A stretch of 64,000 nucleotides of DNA from CAWBXL01 sp963837365 (GCA_963837365.1 CAWIMW010000006.1:124001-188000), one strand, 5' to 3'; counted from the first letter of the stretch, positions 8,325 through 18,052 are shown. Made by a program: numbers and translations. The notes: a model not told the origin generated them from the sequence alone.

Positions 8325-10164
8325 ATGATGGAAGTCGATTTGCTCGCGCCGCTCCACCAGTACTGGGGATACAGCTCCTTCCGCCCCATGCAGGAGCGCA
8401 TCGTCCGAAGCCTGGTGGGTGGCCATGACACCTGTGTAATCATGCCAACCGGCGGAGGGAAATCTCTCTGCTATCAACTGCCGGCTCTCGCGTTGGGCAA
8501 GACTACCGTAGTGGTTTCTCCACTGATTGCCTTGATGCACGACCAGGTCGCGCAACTCACGCAAATGGGGATTCCGGCGGCGGTGCTGAACAGCACGCTT
8601 TCGTCAAGCGAACAATCGCGGGTGATGATGAAAGCGCGCGAGGGTGAATTCCGCCTGCTTTACATTTCACCGGAGCGCCTGGCCGGTGAAAATACCATCT
8701 CCTGGCTGCGCGGCGTGCCAGTTTCTTTCTTCGCGATTGACGAGGCCCACTGCATCTCCGAGTGGGGACATGAATTCCGCCCCGAATACCGTCAGCTAAA
8801 ACGCCTGCGCGAAAACTTTCCGGCAGCACATATCGCTGCTTTCACCGCGAGTGCAACCCAAAGAGTGCGTCACGACATCCTGCATCAGCTGCAACTGCGC
8901 GATCCGCACAAATACATCGCCAGCTTCCACCGCCCTAATTTGCGCTATGCAGTACGCGAGTGCAAGGGCGGGGAAATGCTCCAACTGCTGCTCACGTTGT
9001 TGAAGAAATATCCTGAAGGCAACGTAATCGTGTACGAGCCGACTACGGTGCGGGTGGAACAGACCGCCGACTTCCTGGAAGAAAACGGCGTGGCCGCCAT
9101 CGGCTACCACGGCAAAATGGAAAACGCCATGCGCAAGCGCAATCAGGAAGCCTGGATGTCTGATGAGGTCCGCGTGTTGGTCGGCACAATCGCTTTTGGC
9201 CTTGGCATCAACAAGGCGAATGTCCGCGCGGTGGTCCACATGTCGTTGCCCAAATCCGTCGAACAGTACTACCAGGAAGCAGGCCGCGCCGGACGCGACG
9301 GCAATCCCGCCGATTGCACTCTGCTCTGGCAAAAGCAGGACGTTGCCCTGCTGGCGCACTTCATGAAGCAGATTGCCGATTCCCAGGAGCGCGACCGCGC
9401 CTGGCAGCGCTACCACGATATCCGCGGCTATGCCGATTCGAAAGAATGCCGGCAACTGCAAATCTGTCGCCACTTTGGCGAGAAGCCCAAATGGGAGACC
9501 TGCGGCACCTGCGATGTGTGCACCGGAACTCTGCAAACCCTGGCAGAGGCCCCGCGCGCAGAGGTGAAGGTTATCCCCATGCCTCCAGTGGATGAGGCAT
9601 TGCGCGATTACATGCGCGAATGGCGTCGCAACACCGCGCGGGCCCAGGACTCCCCAGCCTTTGTAGTTCTGCACGACACGACGCTGGAGGAAATCTGCCG
9701 GAAACAGCCGTCCTCATTGCCAGAGTTGCTACAGATCACTGGCATCGGTGAACGCAAAGCGGAATTGTATGGCGCAGGCATACTTGGCGCGCTGGCGAGC
9801 TTCCGCAATGGCGCGAGAGCCACCGCCCCGCCAAAGCAAATTTCGCGCCCGGCAGCTGCAACTAAGAAGCTGCTGGAAGAAGGCCAAAGCTTTGCCGAAA
9901 TCGCTGTCATCCGTGGGCGTCAGGTTTCCACCATCATCACTACAGTGGCTGAATTAGTAGAAAGTGGTGAACTGGAGTTCAAACCCGGTTGGGTCGAGCC
10001 GGCCACGCTGGCGGAAATTGAAACCGCATGCCGGCGGCTGGGAGCGGGAGCGCTGCGCCCCATCAAAGACGCGGTTTCGGACCGAGATTACATTCAGCGA
10101 CATCCGCCTGGTTGTAGCACGCTTCCGCTGGGAAGAAAAGCAGAACCAACCAACTGGAACCTAA
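8325..10164 (+). pseudogene. recQ: RecQ-like ATP-dependent DNA helicase, frameshift near the 3' end
   Basis: A superfamily 2 3'-5' DNA helicase. Walker A is MPTGGGKSLCYQLPA (~40-54), the DEAH box is AIDEAHCISEWGHEFRPEYR (~137-156), and motif VI lies in QYYQEAGRAGRDGNPADC. A zinc-binding cysteine set follows (CRQLQICRHF, then CGTCDVC). After an HRDC-like segment (LPELLQITGIGERKAELYG) comes an HTH_40-type segment (EEGQSFAEIAVIRGRQVS). The first frame runs to 10259 with an unlikely tail. One extra base near 10074-10078 would instead join DAV to EITFSDIRLVVARFRWEE, the expected RecQ-type ending, stopping at 10164. That removes the overlap with the next gene. Corrected length is about 612 residues. 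Confidence 0.88.
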
Positions 10165-10239
10165 TGTCGTCATTCCGAGAGGAAGACGCATCGGGTACTT
10201 TCGCCTCCAACCACCAGAAACAGGATCAGCGCGTCAAAC

Positions 10240-10728
10240 TCACTGACGAAATTCGCTAAACACAGAGTCATGATCTTTTTTCTGCCCATGACAACGAGCA
10301 CAACCGGCCTTTTGATCGGAAACGAGCGTGCCACTTGTTCGGCTTCCATCCCGAAACCGGGCATAGTCCCAGCCGCCGGTCTCTTGAAAGCGCTGGTTGT
10401 CCTTCAACATCACATCCACACGCTTGAGCGGGCCTTCGATTGTCACCCCTGAAACTTCTTTGATCTCAAGTAGTTCATAAACCAGAATTGAACCGTCGGG
10501 AAATTTGCCGGTTGCATATCCTTCCATGGCCTTGCTGTTGGCATAGATATGGTGGATGCCGGCTTCGGTAGCGAACGCGGGACTTTGTGGGCCGACCAGT
10601 GCCGTTTTGACGGTTGCCCATTTACGGTATTCGGCGGGGAACGGAATTTCAGCCCCAGCGTGAAGCGGCAGGCACGCGGCAAAAGCGGATAACAAAAGCG
10701 CAACCACTACGTTGTGTTTTGCGGGCAT
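10240..10728 (-). CDS. Cytochrome P460-like c-type haem protein, exported
   Basis: A 162-residue protein with a Sec signal peptide (VVVALLLSAFAACLPLHAGA, cleavage near residue 26). The mature part has the cytochrome P460 layout: an N-terminal FPAEYRKWATVKTALVG stretch, IYANSKAMEGYATGKFPDGS in the middle, GGWDYARF, and a C-terminal haem c motif CARCHG. P460 proteins carry a c-type haem in the periplasm; the best known oxidise hydroxylamine, but most environmental homologues have no proven substrate. The gene converges on recQ. The ATG at 10728 gives the normal signal peptide length. Confidence 0.8.
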   Translation of the reverse strand: MPAKHNVVVALLLSAFAACLPLHAGAEIPFPAEYRKWATVKTALVGPQSPAFATEAGIHHIYANSKAMEGYATGKFPDGSILVYELLEIKEVSGVTIEGPLKRVDVMLKDNQRFQETGGWDYARFRDGSRTSGTLVSDQKAGCARCHGQKKDHDSVFSEFRQ

Positions 10729-10752
10729 ATGGGTGAAGACCTCTAGCGGAAT

Positions 10753-11223
10753 CTATACCGAAAATCGGCGCACGCTAAGGGCAATCGGGAGTCCGATCAA
10801 GAACATATGCACCAGCAGCCCTTGGATCATCTTATTCAACATGTACGGGCCGGTGAAATGAAAGGCGCAAAGCGGCAGGACGATCAGATTCATCACCAGC
10901 CAAAGCCCTATGCCAAAAAATATCCCCGACACAATTGGATGCCAGACCATGAAGTCCAACTTTCGGCTGGCAAGGTAGTAGACCGTAGCCGCGGAAAAAG
11001 CGATGAAGAAATGCAGGAAGATCCCCAGGATGTAGACGCCTATACCGCCTTGCCGGGCGCTGGGACCAAGCAACCCTGCGGCGATTCCGCGCGGCATTCC
11101 CACACCAAAGGAGATATAGGCCAAGATCAGATCAATCGTGCCCGCGACTCCTCCGCCCACCAGAATGGCAAATGGTGCTCGTGGGCCGAACCATGGGGAA
11201 GCAGTCGAAACGGTATTCATCAT
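10753..11223 (-). CDS. Integral membrane protein of unknown function
   Basis: A 156-residue protein with about four membrane helices: FAILVGGGVAGTIDLILAYI, GVYILGIFLHFFIAFSAATV, IVSGIFFGIGLWLVMNLIVL and a C-terminal MIQGLLVHMFLIGLPIAL. The pattern of glycine-rich helix, AAGLLGP loop and YYLASRKLDF loop recalls small uncharacterised inner-membrane proteins of the YagU/DUF1440 kind, but I am not certain of the family. The start is one of two adjacent ATGs (11223 or 11220). It lies 24 bp after the P460-like gene's start on the same strand; the AraC-type regulator upstream may be part of the same unit. Confidence 0.6.
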   Translation of the reverse strand: MMNTVSTASPWFGPRAPFAILVGGGVAGTIDLILAYISFGVGMPRGIAAGLLGPSARQGGIGVYILGIFLHFFIAFSAATVYYLASRKLDFMVWHPIVSGIFFGIGLWLVMNLIVLPLCAFHFTGPYMLNKMIQGLLVHMFLIGLPIALSVRRFSV

Positions 11224-11296
11224 TGCGGTAATTATGCGGTCAGATGCTGGCTGCCGTCGCTCAAATTCCAACCATTCTGAGCAGATTCGAACTCTA

Positions 11297-12130
11297 TCAG
11301 TTTTCTCCCCGGAAATTCATGGGAGAAGCGCCCAACAACCGCCGCATGTGATAGGCAAGATGGCTTTGATGGGAGAACCCCACCGCCAGCGCAACTTCAC
11401 CGACCGGCAACTTCTTGTCCAGCAAGAGAGACTTGGCGCGCTCCACTCGCCGCTGAATCACATATTGATGAACGGAAACACCGACCGCGCTACGAAACGC
11501 CCTCTGGCAATGCGAGATGCTAAGACCACTCACGGTGGCAATGGAAGCGAGCGACAAGTCGCTGCTCAAGTTTTCCTCAATGAATCCAAGTACCCGCCGT
11601 AATCTGTAAGGAGACAGTGCTCCCGGCTGGATCTTGATCTCCATCGTCGCGCCCACGCTATGCGCCAGCAACAACCGGCAAGCAAGTGCCATGCCGATGC
11701 TGTCCGCGAACAGTTGCCCACTCTTGTGCGTCCGTTCCAACTCAGCCTTGAGCGCCCATCCCAGGTGCTCGATCTGCGGATCGCGCACCTGGAACCGGTT
11801 CAGGAGCCGGGCCTGCTCGGGGTCAAGGTTCAGACTGGCTGCGGCGTCAGCCAACAAATCCTGCGGAATGCGCACGATGAGACCGCAATCCTCTTTCTTG
11901 AGAATCCAGCGGCTGGCAGTACCCGGCGGAATGATGTCCACGTCGCCGTGAACGCTCAAGCCGCAGTGCATCTGGCCACCCCGCTCACAGCCGATTTCGA
12001 CTGGCACGCCCACATGGATCAAAATGACAGGATCAGGCCTTGAGGTAGCTTCCAGAACACCAGCCGGATCAACCTGCACACGAACGATGAGTCGGCCCAG
12101 ATCCATATTGGCAGCACATAAATATAACAA
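11297..12130 (-). CDS. AraC-family transcriptional regulator
   Basis: A 277-residue regulator with the double HTH of the AraC family at the C-terminus (about residues 180-275): LSLASIATVSGLSISHCQRA for the first HTH and VGEVALAVGFSHQSHLAYHM for the second, ending in LLGASPMNFRGEN. The N-terminal ~170 residues form a predicted cupin-like effector domain with no recognisable ligand motif. It precedes the membrane protein and P460-like gene on the same strand and may control them. Confidence 0.88.
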   Translation of the reverse strand: MLYLCAANMDLGRLIVRVQVDPAGVLEATSRPDPVILIHVGVPVEIGCERGGQMHCGLSVHGDVDIIPPGTASRWILKKEDCGLIVRIPQDLLADAAASLNLDPEQARLLNRFQVRDPQIEHLGWALKAELERTHKSGQLFADSIGMALACRLLLAHSVGATMEIKIQPGALSPYRLRRVLGFIEENLSSDLSLASIATVSGLSISHCQRAFRSAVGVSVHQYVIQRRVERAKSLLLDKKLPVGEVALAVGFSHQSHLAYHMRRLLGASPMNFRGEN

Positions 12131-12193
12131 TTGCTGAACACTTAGACGAAAGCGATGTCTGGGGGTTACCTTGACTGGCGGACAATCAAAACC

Positions 12194-12243
12194 TTATACG
12201 GCAGAGGACGCTGAGAAATGCTGCAAAGGGCGCAGAGGAGACA
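12194..12243. repeat. Single arm of the cgcagag intergenic repeat family, copy 2
   Basis: Just past the 3' end of the PBP gene is GGCAGAGGACGCTGAG, then GGGCGCAGAGGAG. This matches the right arm of the inverted-arm repeats at 5.2, 30.3 and 46.1 kb. No matching left arm was seen here. Confidence 0.45.
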
Positions 12244-14481
12244 TTAGTGACTTTCGTCCTCCCCCGGCGCAGTGTCTGGAGTGTCTATCTTTTGTGCTGG
12301 TGGAAGTTTGAGGGACGGAGCTGGAAGCTGAAATTCTCCTGGCTCTTTGCCCGCCAGGGCGACTTTCATGTAGTCCATCCACACCGGCAGGGCAGCATGC
12401 GCTCCCGTCTCCCCGGTCCCCAGTGACTTCTTTTCGTCATAACCTATCCACACGCCGCATGTCGTGGTGGGTGAAAATCCTACAAACCAGGCATCGGTGA
12501 AGTCATTGGTGGTCCCTGTCTTTCCCGCCAACGGATAGGACAACGAACTGGCGCGAATCGCGGTTCCATGCAGGACGGCTTCGCGCAACATTGCAGTCAT
12601 CACCCGCGCAGTCTGGGCGCTGACTACGTCTTTCACTTCGGCATAGTTTTCTTCCAGGATGCGGCCAGCGTGGTCGGTCACTTTTGTGATGTAGCGCGGC
12701 ATCACACGCACACCATCGTCGGGAAAAACGCTGAAGGCGGAAGTCTGCTCGTACAGCGTGACTTCTGCCGCGCCCAACGCGACTGGCAGATAGGGCGGCA
12801 AGTTGGATGTGATGCCAAAGCGGTGCGCATAATCGATCACTTTCTTGATTCCGAGCTGGTCTGCAAGTTTTAGCGCAGGAATGTTGCGCGACTGTACGAG
12901 CGCCCGCCGCAAGGTGATCGTGCCTTCAAATTTGTCGTCATAGTTATGCGGAATATACGGGCCGGAGGGCGTATCGAAAGTCACAGGCGCGTCAAGGATG
13001 GTGTCATCGGGCGATGCCCCTTGATCGATGGCCGCTGTGTACACATACGGTTTGAACGACGACCCTACCTGCCGCAGCGCCTGCGTGGCCCGGTTGAATT
13101 TCGAGAGATTGAAATCTCGCCCTCCTACCATCGCTTTGATGTCGCCGTTCGCGTTGTCAATTGCGACCAGGGCCCCTTGTATTCCCGAGTCCTGTTCCAG
13201 GCTGACGCGGGCGGTGTCGCCAGGGTTGAGTGCTAGCACCTTGACGTAAACGATGTCGCCGGGTTTCACTGCGTCCGATGGTTTGCGCAGGGTCCACGCG
13301 AACTCATTTTTGCCCAAGGTGGCGGTGAAGCGGCCAAACTTGATTACACACGCTGTTGGAGAAACCGATGTCACCAGAGCGTGCATATAATCCCCCGCTT
13401 CAGGTTCGTCATCCCAATCGGGGTGATGGAAATTTTCTAAGGTGACATTATTCGCAACCACGTTTTCCAAGTGTCCTGTCCATCCATGTCTACGCTCGTA
13501 CGCAGCTAGGCCGTCCAGCACCGCCCGATTCGCCGCCCGTTGCAGGTCCATGTCGAGCGAGGTGTACACCTTTAACCCGCCTTGATGTACCTGATCACTG
13601 CCGTACGTAGCTTCGAGATAGCGCCGTATCTCTTCCACGTAATACGGCGCCAGCGAGCCGGGATCATGCGCCACATGGAGTTCGATGGGCTCGTCACGCG
13701 CTTCAGCCGCCCGTTTGGCGGTGATCTTTCCATCTTCGAGCATGGAATTAATCACCAGGTTGCGGCGCTTCAAACAGCGGTCAGGATGGTTGATGGGCGA
13801 ATAGTTTGCCGGCCACTTGGGTAATCCTGCAAGAAGTGCAGCTTCATCCAGAGTCAATTTCTTGGCGGGTTTGCTGAAGTAGTATTCCGAAGCTGCTTCA
13901 AAACCGTAGCTCCCATGCCCGAGATAAATCTGGTTGGCATAGAGGGTGAAGATTTGCGGCTTGGTGAACCGCCGTTCGATCTGAATGGCCAGCAACGCTT
14001 CCTGAATTTTGCGGTGAAACGAGCGGTCGGGCGAGAGAAACAAGTTTTTGGCCAGCTGCATGGTGAGAGTCGAAGCGCCTTCCACCCGCCCACCCGAGCG
14101 AATGTCGCGATAGGCCGCTCCGGCAATGCGCCAGACGTTGATGCCCCAATGCCGATAAAAATCCTTGTCTTCGATGGAAATCAGCGCGTCGCGCAGCACC
14201 TGCGGATAGTCGTCATACGACGCAATTACGCGCCGTTGTAAGGCAAACGATCCAATCACCCGCCCATGATCGTCATAGAGTTCCGTGACCGAACTGGGCC
14301 GATAGTGCTCAAGTTCATCCACTTGAGGAAGATCAACGGTGTAGACGAGAAGTAGTCCCGAAGTCGCGCCAACGGCCGCAGATGCAAGCACGAGAAACAC
14401 GAACAATAACAGGCGCGCAGCTTTCGTCCGAGGCGGTTTTGGTTCGACTACGGACGTTTCGTCTTTGAATAACGACTGCAT
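12244..14481 (-). CDS. Class A penicillin-binding protein (PBP1A type)
   Basis: A bifunctional peptidoglycan synthase of 745 residues. A cytoplasmic tail and membrane anchor (LLLFVFLVLASAAVGATSGL) precede the GT51 glycosyltransferase domain, with EDKDFYRHWGINVWRIAGA (catalytic Glu) and EGASTLTMQLAKNLFLS. The transpeptidase domain has the SxxK motif in VGSSFKPYVY, SRN in VQSRNIPALKL and KTG in AGKTGTTNDFTDAWFVGF. It acts at the outer face of the cytoplasmic membrane in cell-wall elongation or repair. The ATG at 14481 was chosen over an in-frame codon at 14535 because it gives a normal cytoplasmic tail. Confidence 0.95.
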   Translation of the reverse strand: MQSLFKDETSVVEPKPPRTKAARLLLFVFLVLASAAVGATSGLLLVYTVDLPQVDELEHYRPSSVTELYDDHGRVIGSFALQRRVIASYDDYPQVLRDALISIEDKDFYRHWGINVWRIAGAAYRDIRSGGRVEGASTLTMQLAKNLFLSPDRSFHRKIQEALLAIQIERRFTKPQIFTLYANQIYLGHGSYGFEAASEYYFSKPAKKLTLDEAALLAGLPKWPANYSPINHPDRCLKRRNLVINSMLEDGKITAKRAAEARDEPIELHVAHDPGSLAPYYVEEIRRYLEATYGSDQVHQGGLKVYTSLDMDLQRAANRAVLDGLAAYERRHGWTGHLENVVANNVTLENFHHPDWDDEPEAGDYMHALVTSVSPTACVIKFGRFTATLGKNEFAWTLRKPSDAVKPGDIVYVKVLALNPGDTARVSLEQDSGIQGALVAIDNANGDIKAMVGGRDFNLSKFNRATQALRQVGSSFKPYVYTAAIDQGASPDDTILDAPVTFDTPSGPYIPHNYDDKFEGTITLRRALVQSRNIPALKLADQLGIKKVIDYAHRFGITSNLPPYLPVALGAAEVTLYEQTSAFSVFPDDGVRVMPRYITKVTDHAGRILEENYAEVKDVVSAQTARVMTAMLREAVLHGTAIRASSLSYPLAGKTGTTNDFTDAWFVGFSPTTTCGVWIGYDEKKSLGTGETGAHAALPVWMDYMKVALAGKEPGEFQLPAPSLKLPPAQKIDTPDTAPGEDESH

Positions 14482-14546
14482 GAAGAAATTAAGGTCAGCA
14501 TAGCAGGGAGTCAGCCGGTTCGGAATAAGAGGCAAAGCACAGGAAG

Positions 14547-15248
14547 CTACTTTGGCGGAAGCAGATCAGCGGTGGCCAGAACATAGGTGGTGTTCTTGTC
14601 GAGCTTAAGACCGTTCTTTTTTGAAATCAGAGAGACCGATCCATCATCCTCGCGTTTTGATTCCACGTCTTTCATACGCACGCGGTGAGGAGAAACGTTA
14701 CTGGCCGTCCCAGTAGTGTCTGGATCAATCGTTGCCGGAAGTGTCGGTTGTCCATCATCTGGGAAGGGGCGCCCTCCGGGCGAAGGTGAATCATTGGGCG
14801 GATAAGGATTTCCACCGCCCATGGTAACGCCAACGGATCCGTGGATCCCTGGAAAGCCAGGATTGTTGTCCTCCAACATTGCGGACTTGGCCGGGTAATA
14901 CCACTCAGTCAAATACACCTTAATCGGCAGCGAACCATTCTTCCAGCGGGCCATATCCATGCGAATGCCGAGCTTGGAAGGAGCATCGGAAGATTTGGCT
15001 TCAGATTCAGTGACTTCACCGGACAAAGTTGCGCCCTGCGGAACCACCGTACCCTTTATCAATGTGGAGATGGTAAGTTTTGCCCTTACCTTCGTCCCAA
15101 CCGGTGTAATGCCGGCGGTCACTTTTTGCTGCATGTAGACAGGAAGTTCGATCAGATCAGGGTGCTGTGGGGATTCCTGTTGGGCAAATCCCGCCAAAGT
15201 GAAAAGGAGAACCAGAAGTCCGAAACCGAGACTGGCCCTCCTTAACAT
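14547..15248 (-). CDS. Exported protein of unknown function
   Basis: A 233-residue protein with a Sec signal peptide (LGFGLLVLLFTLAGFAQQ). The mature part begins with a beta-rich segment (VGTKVRAKLTISTLIKGTVV, then PQGATLSGEVTES) reminiscent of the TrbI/VirB10-type beta-barrel fold that Acidobacteria carry in many exported proteins. A low-complexity stretch rich in G, P, N and D follows (about residues 135-175), then a lysine- and aspartate-rich tail. I do not recognise a function. It is on the same strand as the S41-like gene upstream (22 bp gap) and the PBP gene downstream, so all three may be expressed together. Confidence 0.6.
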   Translation of the reverse strand: MLRRASLGFGLLVLLFTLAGFAQQESPQHPDLIELPVYMQQKVTAGITPVGTKVRAKLTISTLIKGTVVPQGATLSGEVTESEAKSSDAPSKLGIRMDMARWKNGSLPIKVYLTEWYYPAKSAMLEDNNPGFPGIHGSVGVTMGGGNPYPPNDSPSPGGRPFPDDGQPTLPATIDPDTTGTASNVSPHRVRMKDVESKREDDGSVSLISKKNGLKLDKNTTYVLATADLLPPK

Positions 15249-15270
15249 GGTTTTTTGCTCTCAAAGCCGG

Positions 15271-16488
15271 CTAGCTGGCGCGGTGCTTCAACACGTCGAT
15301 GGCTTTCTGCAACTGCTCATCCTGTTGCGGTGCCGCCTTTTGTTCCTGTTCAGCAGGAGTGGTGGTGTCATCATCGTCGGGCAAGGAAGCGTCGTCGTCC
15401 GTATCGGCGACCAGTACGTTCGGGGTTACGGCGTTGTCCTGGATCGTCTTGCCTTTGGGCGAATAGTACTTGGCGATCGACAAGATCACCGCAGAACCAT
15501 CCGAGAGGGGGATGACTTTTTGCACCGAACCATCGCCAAAAGTCTTATCGCCAACCACATCTCCGCGAGCATTGTCCAGAATCGAAGCCGCCACGACCTC
15601 GGCAGGTCCAGCCGTGCCTTTGTTTACCAGCACCGCCAGCGGCAAAGTTGTAATCGCCTTGGCTGGGTCCGCGTTGAACGCCTCACGAGGGAATTTCTGC
15701 CCTTCCAGATAAGTAATGGTCCCGTGGTTCAGGAACAAATTGGCCGTGGCGATACCTTCCGACTCATCCCCTTCAGCGCAGTTACGCAAATCCAGAACCA
15801 GCTTTTTGGCACCGGACTTTAGCAGATCTTTCACTTTCGTAGCTACTTCCTGAGATTTGCCCTTGGTGAATGCGTCCACCTGAATGTAGCCAACCCCGTC
15901 TTCCATCATCTTGTCGGTAACCGGCGGTATGGTCACCATATCGCGGGTGACGACCATCTTCTGCGGTTCAGCGCGACGGGCGCGCACAACCGATACATTG
16001 ACTGTAGATCCCACGTCGCCTACCAGGCGATTGTGAATCTCCGCAAGTGACATCTCGTGGGTCGTCTTGTTCTCGATCGCCTCCAGAATGTCCCCGGCCT
16101 GCAACCCTGCCTTGTCAGCAGGGCCGCCAGGAATGACCGCAATCACGGAGGCGTATCCGAAACGCTTGGAAACGGCAGCGCCAATGTCGGCCCTGGCGTT
16201 GATATCACGCGCCTTATATTCCTTGTACTCGGCGCTGGACAGAAAGCTGGAGTTCGGGTCGAGCGACTCCAGCAACCCATGCAGCGCGCCATTGGTCACG
16301 GCCGGCAGGTTGGGATCTTCCACGTATTCACTGCGCACGCGCGACAGCACTTCGCTGTACACCTGCAACTGGCGGTAAGCGCCATCGTTGGTGTTGGCAG
16401 CGCGAACAGCATCAATGCCGCCGACAATGGTAAATAGCAAAACCAGCGCAGAAGGAATGAGGATTGCAGCTTTGATTTTCATCGACAT
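15271..16488 (-). CDS. S41-family (CtpA-like) protein lacking the catalytic dyad
   Basis: A 405-residue protein with an N-terminal membrane anchor or signal (AAILIPSALVLLFTIVGGI), a PDZ domain (about 100-180, with IPGGPADKAGLQAGDILEAI) and an S41 peptidase core. In active C-terminal processing proteases the serine is in GTASASE-like sequence and the lysine in a TFGKG-like sequence 25 residues later. Here the corresponding segments are GTAGPAE (291-297, Gly at the Ser position) and KTFGDGSVQ (Asp319 at the Lys position). The fold is clearly kept (VLDLRN, VLVNKG, VVGDKTFG), so this is probably a non-proteolytic or chemically altered relative. A glutamine- and aspartate-rich tail follows the core. 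It may act with the neighbouring PBP in the envelope, but this is inference. Confidence 0.85.
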   Translation of the reverse strand: MSMKIKAAILIPSALVLLFTIVGGIDAVRAANTNDGAYRQLQVYSEVLSRVRSEYVEDPNLPAVTNGALHGLLESLDPNSSFLSSAEYKEYKARDINARADIGAAVSKRFGYASVIAVIPGGPADKAGLQAGDILEAIENKTTHEMSLAEIHNRLVGDVGSTVNVSVVRARRAEPQKMVVTRDMVTIPPVTDKMMEDGVGYIQVDAFTKGKSQEVATKVKDLLKSGAKKLVLDLRNCAEGDESEGIATANLFLNHGTITYLEGQKFPREAFNADPAKAITTLPLAVLVNKGTAGPAEVVAASILDNARGDVVGDKTFGDGSVQKVIPLSDGSAVILSIAKYYSPKGKTIQDNAVTPNVLVADTDDDASLPDDDDTTTPAEQEQKAAPQQDEQLQKAIDVLKHRAS

Positions 16489-16722
16489 CGGATTATTGGG
16501 CTTCTAGGAAGGAGCGTCACTCCCTGTGGAAGGCGACCATCATTATAGCAAGTTGGATGCCGATTCGAGCCTGGTGGTTTCGTTCGTATGGCCCGTCGGT
16601 AACCTAACCAGTACAAGGATGGAAGTGTTTAGGACAAAGGACTTAGCAACCTAACTGAACATTGGATCGGTGTGATCCTTGTCCGGCCCCCCGTAGACAA
16701 GATTCAACCGCGTTATAGCCGA

Positions 16723-16750
16723 TTGACCAATATTAGCTCCGCAATTAACA
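16723..16750 (+). promoter_or_regulatory. Possible sigma-70-like promoter before the rlmD-like gene
   Basis: TTGACC (16723-16728) and TTAACA (16745-16750) are separated by 16 bp and lie just before the TTG start at 16763. The rest of the gap from 16489 shows no gene. Confidence 0.3.
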
Positions 16751-16762
16751 ATCGAAGCTCCT

Positions 16763-18052
16763 TTGCATCTCACCATTGAAAAATTAGTTTACGGCGGAGA
16801 CGGACTGGCCCGCCTCCCGGCGGATGAACATGGACGAGGCAAGGCCGCATTTCTTCCTTTCGTCCTTCCGGGAGAGGAAGTAGAAGCTGAATTAGTCGAA
16901 CAGAAGCCGGGATTCGCCCGTGGCCGGCCTGTCAAAATTCTGCGAACTTCTCCAAGGCGAATTGAACCGGGTTGTCCGTACTTCCAAAAGTGTGGTGGCT
17001 GCCACTATCAACACACCGATTATCAACACCAACTGGAAATTAAGGCGGCCATCCTCAAGGAAAACCTCCGCCGCATCGCCAAACTGGAACTGGAAACGAA
17101 ACTGATTGTTCATCCGTCTCCGCCCTGGAGCTACCGCAACCGCACCCGGTTCAAAATCAAAACCGAGCCCGAGTTTTCCCTGGGCTACTACAAATTCAAT
17201 TCGCATGAGTTGCAGGCGGTTGAGAAATGCCCTATCAGTTCACCGCTTTTGAATCAGGCAATCTCCGATCTGTGGCGGGCGGGCCGAACAGGACAAATCA
17301 CCAGCGCGACCGAGGAGATTGAACTTTTCGCGGATGCTAATGACACACAGCTGTTGCTCGAGCTGTTTTGTGTCCCCGAAATCTCGGATGCCGCCGGCAA
17401 GGAAATGGCGGAGGCTTTGCATCGCGCTCTACCGCAAGCAGTCGGAGTGGTGGCGTTCAAGCGTGCGGCAACGCCAGCAGAACCCAAGCCAATCGCAGTC
17501 TCCGGAACATCCGAACTTCAATACAAGACAGAGCGTGGCACCTACCGAGTCAGCGCCGGGGCTTTTTTCCAGGTAAACCGCCACCTTATTAATGAACTCA
17601 CCGAAATCGTGACTGCCGAATCTACCGGACAGATGGCCCTGGACCTCTACGCCGGCGGCGGTCTCTTCGCCGTCCCACTGGCCCGGAGTTTTGCACAGGT
17701 CATCGCAGTTGAGTCGTCACAGACCTCGCAATCCGATCTCGCTTACAATTCCCCGGCGAACGTGCGGACTGTCCGCGCGACGGTGGAGCAGTATCTAAAA
17801 GGCACTCCCGCCAAGTTATCTCCTGACTTGGTCGTGCTGGATCCGCCACGCAGCGGCCTGGGCGAAAGTGTGGTCCGCGGGCTTGCTGCTTTACGGGCGC
17901 CGCGTATCACCTATGTTTCCTGCGATCCGGCCACGCTGGCCCGCGATTTAGGCGGGATGCTCAAGGCCGGATACCGGGTCGAGCAGGCACATCTGGTGGA
18001 TTTGTTTCCTCAGACTTTCCATCTGGAAACGGTGCTCCATCTGACGCGATAG
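16763..18052 (+). CDS. rlmD: 23S rRNA m5U methyltransferase, RlmD/RumA family
   Basis: SAM-dependent RNA uracil-5 methyltransferase of 429 residues. The N-terminal TRAM/OB domain (IEKLVYGGDGLARLP) is followed by the iron-sulphur cysteines in CPYFQKCGGCHYQ. The methyltransferase part has the SAM motif LDLYAGGGLFAVPLAR, the motif LDPPRSGLGESVVRGLAAL, and the nucleophilic cysteine in YVSCDPATLARDL. Family members methylate U1939 or U747 of 23S rRNA, or tRNA U54. As this strain also encodes TrmFO for tRNA U54, an rRNA target is more likely. The TTG start leaves a normal TRAM domain. The comEC gene follows by 36 bp. Confidence 0.9.
   Translation: MHLTIEKLVYGGDGLARLPADEHGRGKAAFLPFVLPGEEVEAELVEQKPGFARGRPVKILRTSPRRIEPGCPYFQKCGGCHYQHTDYQHQLEIKAAILKENLRRIAKLELETKLIVHPSPPWSYRNRTRFKIKTEPEFSLGYYKFNSHELQAVEKCPISSPLLNQAISDLWRAGRTGQITSATEEIELFADANDTQLLLELFCVPEISDAAGKEMAEALHRALPQAVGVVAFKRAATPAEPKPIAVSGTSELQYKTERGTYRVSAGAFFQVNRHLINELTEIVTAESTGQMALDLYAGGGLFAVPLARSFAQVIAVESSQTSQSDLAYNSPANVRTVRATVEQYLKGTPAKLSPDLVVLDPPRSGLGESVVRGLAALRAPRITYVSCDPATLARDLGGMLKAGYRVEQAHLVDLFPQTFHLETVLHLTR

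Noticed and set aside
10165..10259. C-terminal tail of the recQ frame beyond 10164
   Set aside because: It does not resemble RecQ and overlaps the convergent P460-like gene; the neighbouring frame gives the expected ending, so the tail is treated as a frameshift product.
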